Assembly: GCA_902517175.1 (NCBI GenBank)
Contig: CABYBM010000004.1
Coordinates: forward strand, 1-51,430
Direction of reading: 5' to 3'
Origin: an uncultured Pelagibacteraceae bacterium
Lineage (GTDB): Bacteria > Pseudomonadota > Alphaproteobacteria > Pelagibacterales > Pelagibacteraceae
DNA length: 51,430 bases
This document shows, one piece after another, positions 50,247 through 51,430 of the stretch. The notes under the pieces are model-generated. The model was given only the letters and a program-made list of their open reading frames with translations, was not told the DNA's origin and made no database searches. Within the stretch, counting starts at the first letter, position 1, and every line of letters starts with the position of its first letter. The position numbers and the translations under genes were made by a program.

Positions 50247-50900
50247 AGTACAATTCTAAATTTAATTAATATTGAAAAAAACATACAATCCAATTTAAGC
50301 GATTTAAAGATTAATAATCAAATAAAAATTATTGCAGTATCGAAAACATTTGGTGCAGAAAAAATTTTACCATTGATTCAACATGGTCATACCGATTTTG
50401 GAGAAAATAAAGTTCAGGAAGCAGTTGATAAGTGGACAGAATTAAAAAAGGTAAATTCAAATGTGAAATTACATATGATAGGAAAACTTCAAACTAATAA
50501 AGTTAAATACGCAGTAAAATTGTTTGATTACATTCACTCAGTCGATAATGAAAAATTAGCAAAAAAAATTTCTGAGGAAGATAAAAAAATAAATAAAAAA
50601 ACTAAAATATTTATTCAAGTAAATATAGGAGAGGAGGACCAGAAATCTGGAGTAAGCAAAACTGAAACCAATAAATTAGTATCATATTGTAAAGACATAA
50701 AATTAGATGTTAGTGGATTGATGTGCATTCCTCCAGTAAGTAAAGACTCAACTTTTTATTTTGAAGAGATGAAAAAACTAAATAAAGATTTTGGTTTTTC
50801 AGAATTAAGTATGGGCATGTCCTCAGATTATCTGAAAGCTATAAAAAATTCAGCTACCTACGTTAGAATTGGCTCAAGTATTTTTGGTCAAAGAGACTAA
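50241..50900 (+). CDS. yggS: YggS family pyridoxal phosphate homeostasis protein
   Basis: Start placed at 50241; 'IIAVSKTFGAEKILPLIQHGHTDFGENKVQEAVDKW', 'HMIGKLQTNK', 'MGMSSDYLKAIKNSATYVRIGSSIFG'. Confidence 0.95.
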   Translation: MHSTILNLINIEKNIQSNLSDLKINNQIKIIAVSKTFGAEKILPLIQHGHTDFGENKVQEAVDKWTELKKVNSNVKLHMIGKLQTNKVKYAVKLFDYIHSVDNEKLAKKISEEDKKINKKTKIFIQVNIGEEDQKSGVSKTETNKLVSYCKDIKLDVSGLMCIPPVSKDSTFYFEEMKKLNKDFGFSELSMGMSSDYLKAIKNSATYVRIGSSIFGQRD

Positions 50901-51415
50901 ATTATTTTTATTTTTGTATTTTTATTAATCAACTTTAACATTATTAAAAAATCTTTTTTTTTTAAGGCCACACATCCCTCGGTAGGTTTATAGTTATTTG
51001 TTAAATGGATAAATATACAACTGCCAAGACCAATTTTTGGATTTTTAAAATTATATTTTATTGGGATTAATAAATTATATTTATGGTCTTTTCTTAAAAG
51101 TTTTTCATGCTTAATATGTTCACTCACTGTGATCAATTTATTGTATTTTTTTGGAAATCTTATATCATCACACCATCCCTTATTCTTAGTTATTTCAATG
51201 CATTTAAGAGATGTATTAGGCTTTTTTAATCTATCTTTTCTGTAATAAAGGTGCTGAATTTTAAAGTTTCCTTTAGGAGTTTTGTGATCTCCTTCGCTCT
51301 TTGATCTTGTAGTACCTGCCTTTCCAATACAACATTTAAAATAAAAATCATCAACTCGAAGAGTATGTTTATTTTTTAAAAAAATTGTCATATCTTTATA
51401 TTTGTGAGTAATCAA
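50897..51415 (-). CDS. L,D-transpeptidase (YkuD) family protein
   Basis: 'KCCIGKAGTTRSKSEGDHKTPKGNFKI', 'GSCIFIHLTNNYKPTEGCVALKKKDFLIML'. Confidence 0.87.
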   Translation of the reverse strand: MITHKYKDMTIFLKNKHTLRVDDFYFKCCIGKAGTTRSKSEGDHKTPKGNFKIQHLYYRKDRLKKPNTSLKCIEITKNKGWCDDIRFPKKYNKLITVSEHIKHEKLLRKDHKYNLLIPIKYNFKNPKIGLGSCIFIHLTNNYKPTEGCVALKKKDFLIMLKLINKNTKIKII

Positions 51416-51430
51416 AATTTAATAATATAC

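Noticed and set aside
1-51430. CRISPR arrays, prophage, transposons, toxin-antitoxin or novel defence islands
   Set aside because: No repeat-spacer structure, recombinase, capsid or effector-type ORFs seen; gene content is almost wholly core and syntenic

Overview
AT-rich, gene-dense chromosomal window that reads as a SAR11 / Pelagibacterales-like alphaproteobacterium (assignment from protein character, base composition and gene order; no database search was run). About 58 CDSs and one tRNA are supported. Most are housekeeping genes in classic alphaproteobacterial order: folD-yggT-mscS-hemD-hemC | tsaD; acs and an acetate-type symporter pair; rpe-heparinase-purH; ftsK-lolA; hisEFA-H-B | hslVU; secB; dnaQ-coaE-aroE-maf-ppsR | hemE-hemH-hemG-rho-mnmE-mnmG-rsmG-parA-parB; holA-lptE-leuS; a porin; thiE-like | yggS. 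I found no phage, transposon, CRISPR array, toxin-antitoxin or defence system. The main non-obvious signal is chromosomal: the 272-bp ppsR|hemE intergenic region is the likely replication origin, with degenerate DnaA boxes and a thrice-repeated 10-mer, and a perfect 16-bp parS palindrome lies inside the rsmG coding sequence about 7.4 kb away. Other points worth a look: nine of ten convergent gene junctions overlap or have a 1-nt gap; acetyl-CoA synthetase has a lysine-dense N-terminal tail; the symporter carries an EF-hand-like loop; two small ORFs were missed by the ORF track; and there are palindromes upstream of the porin.
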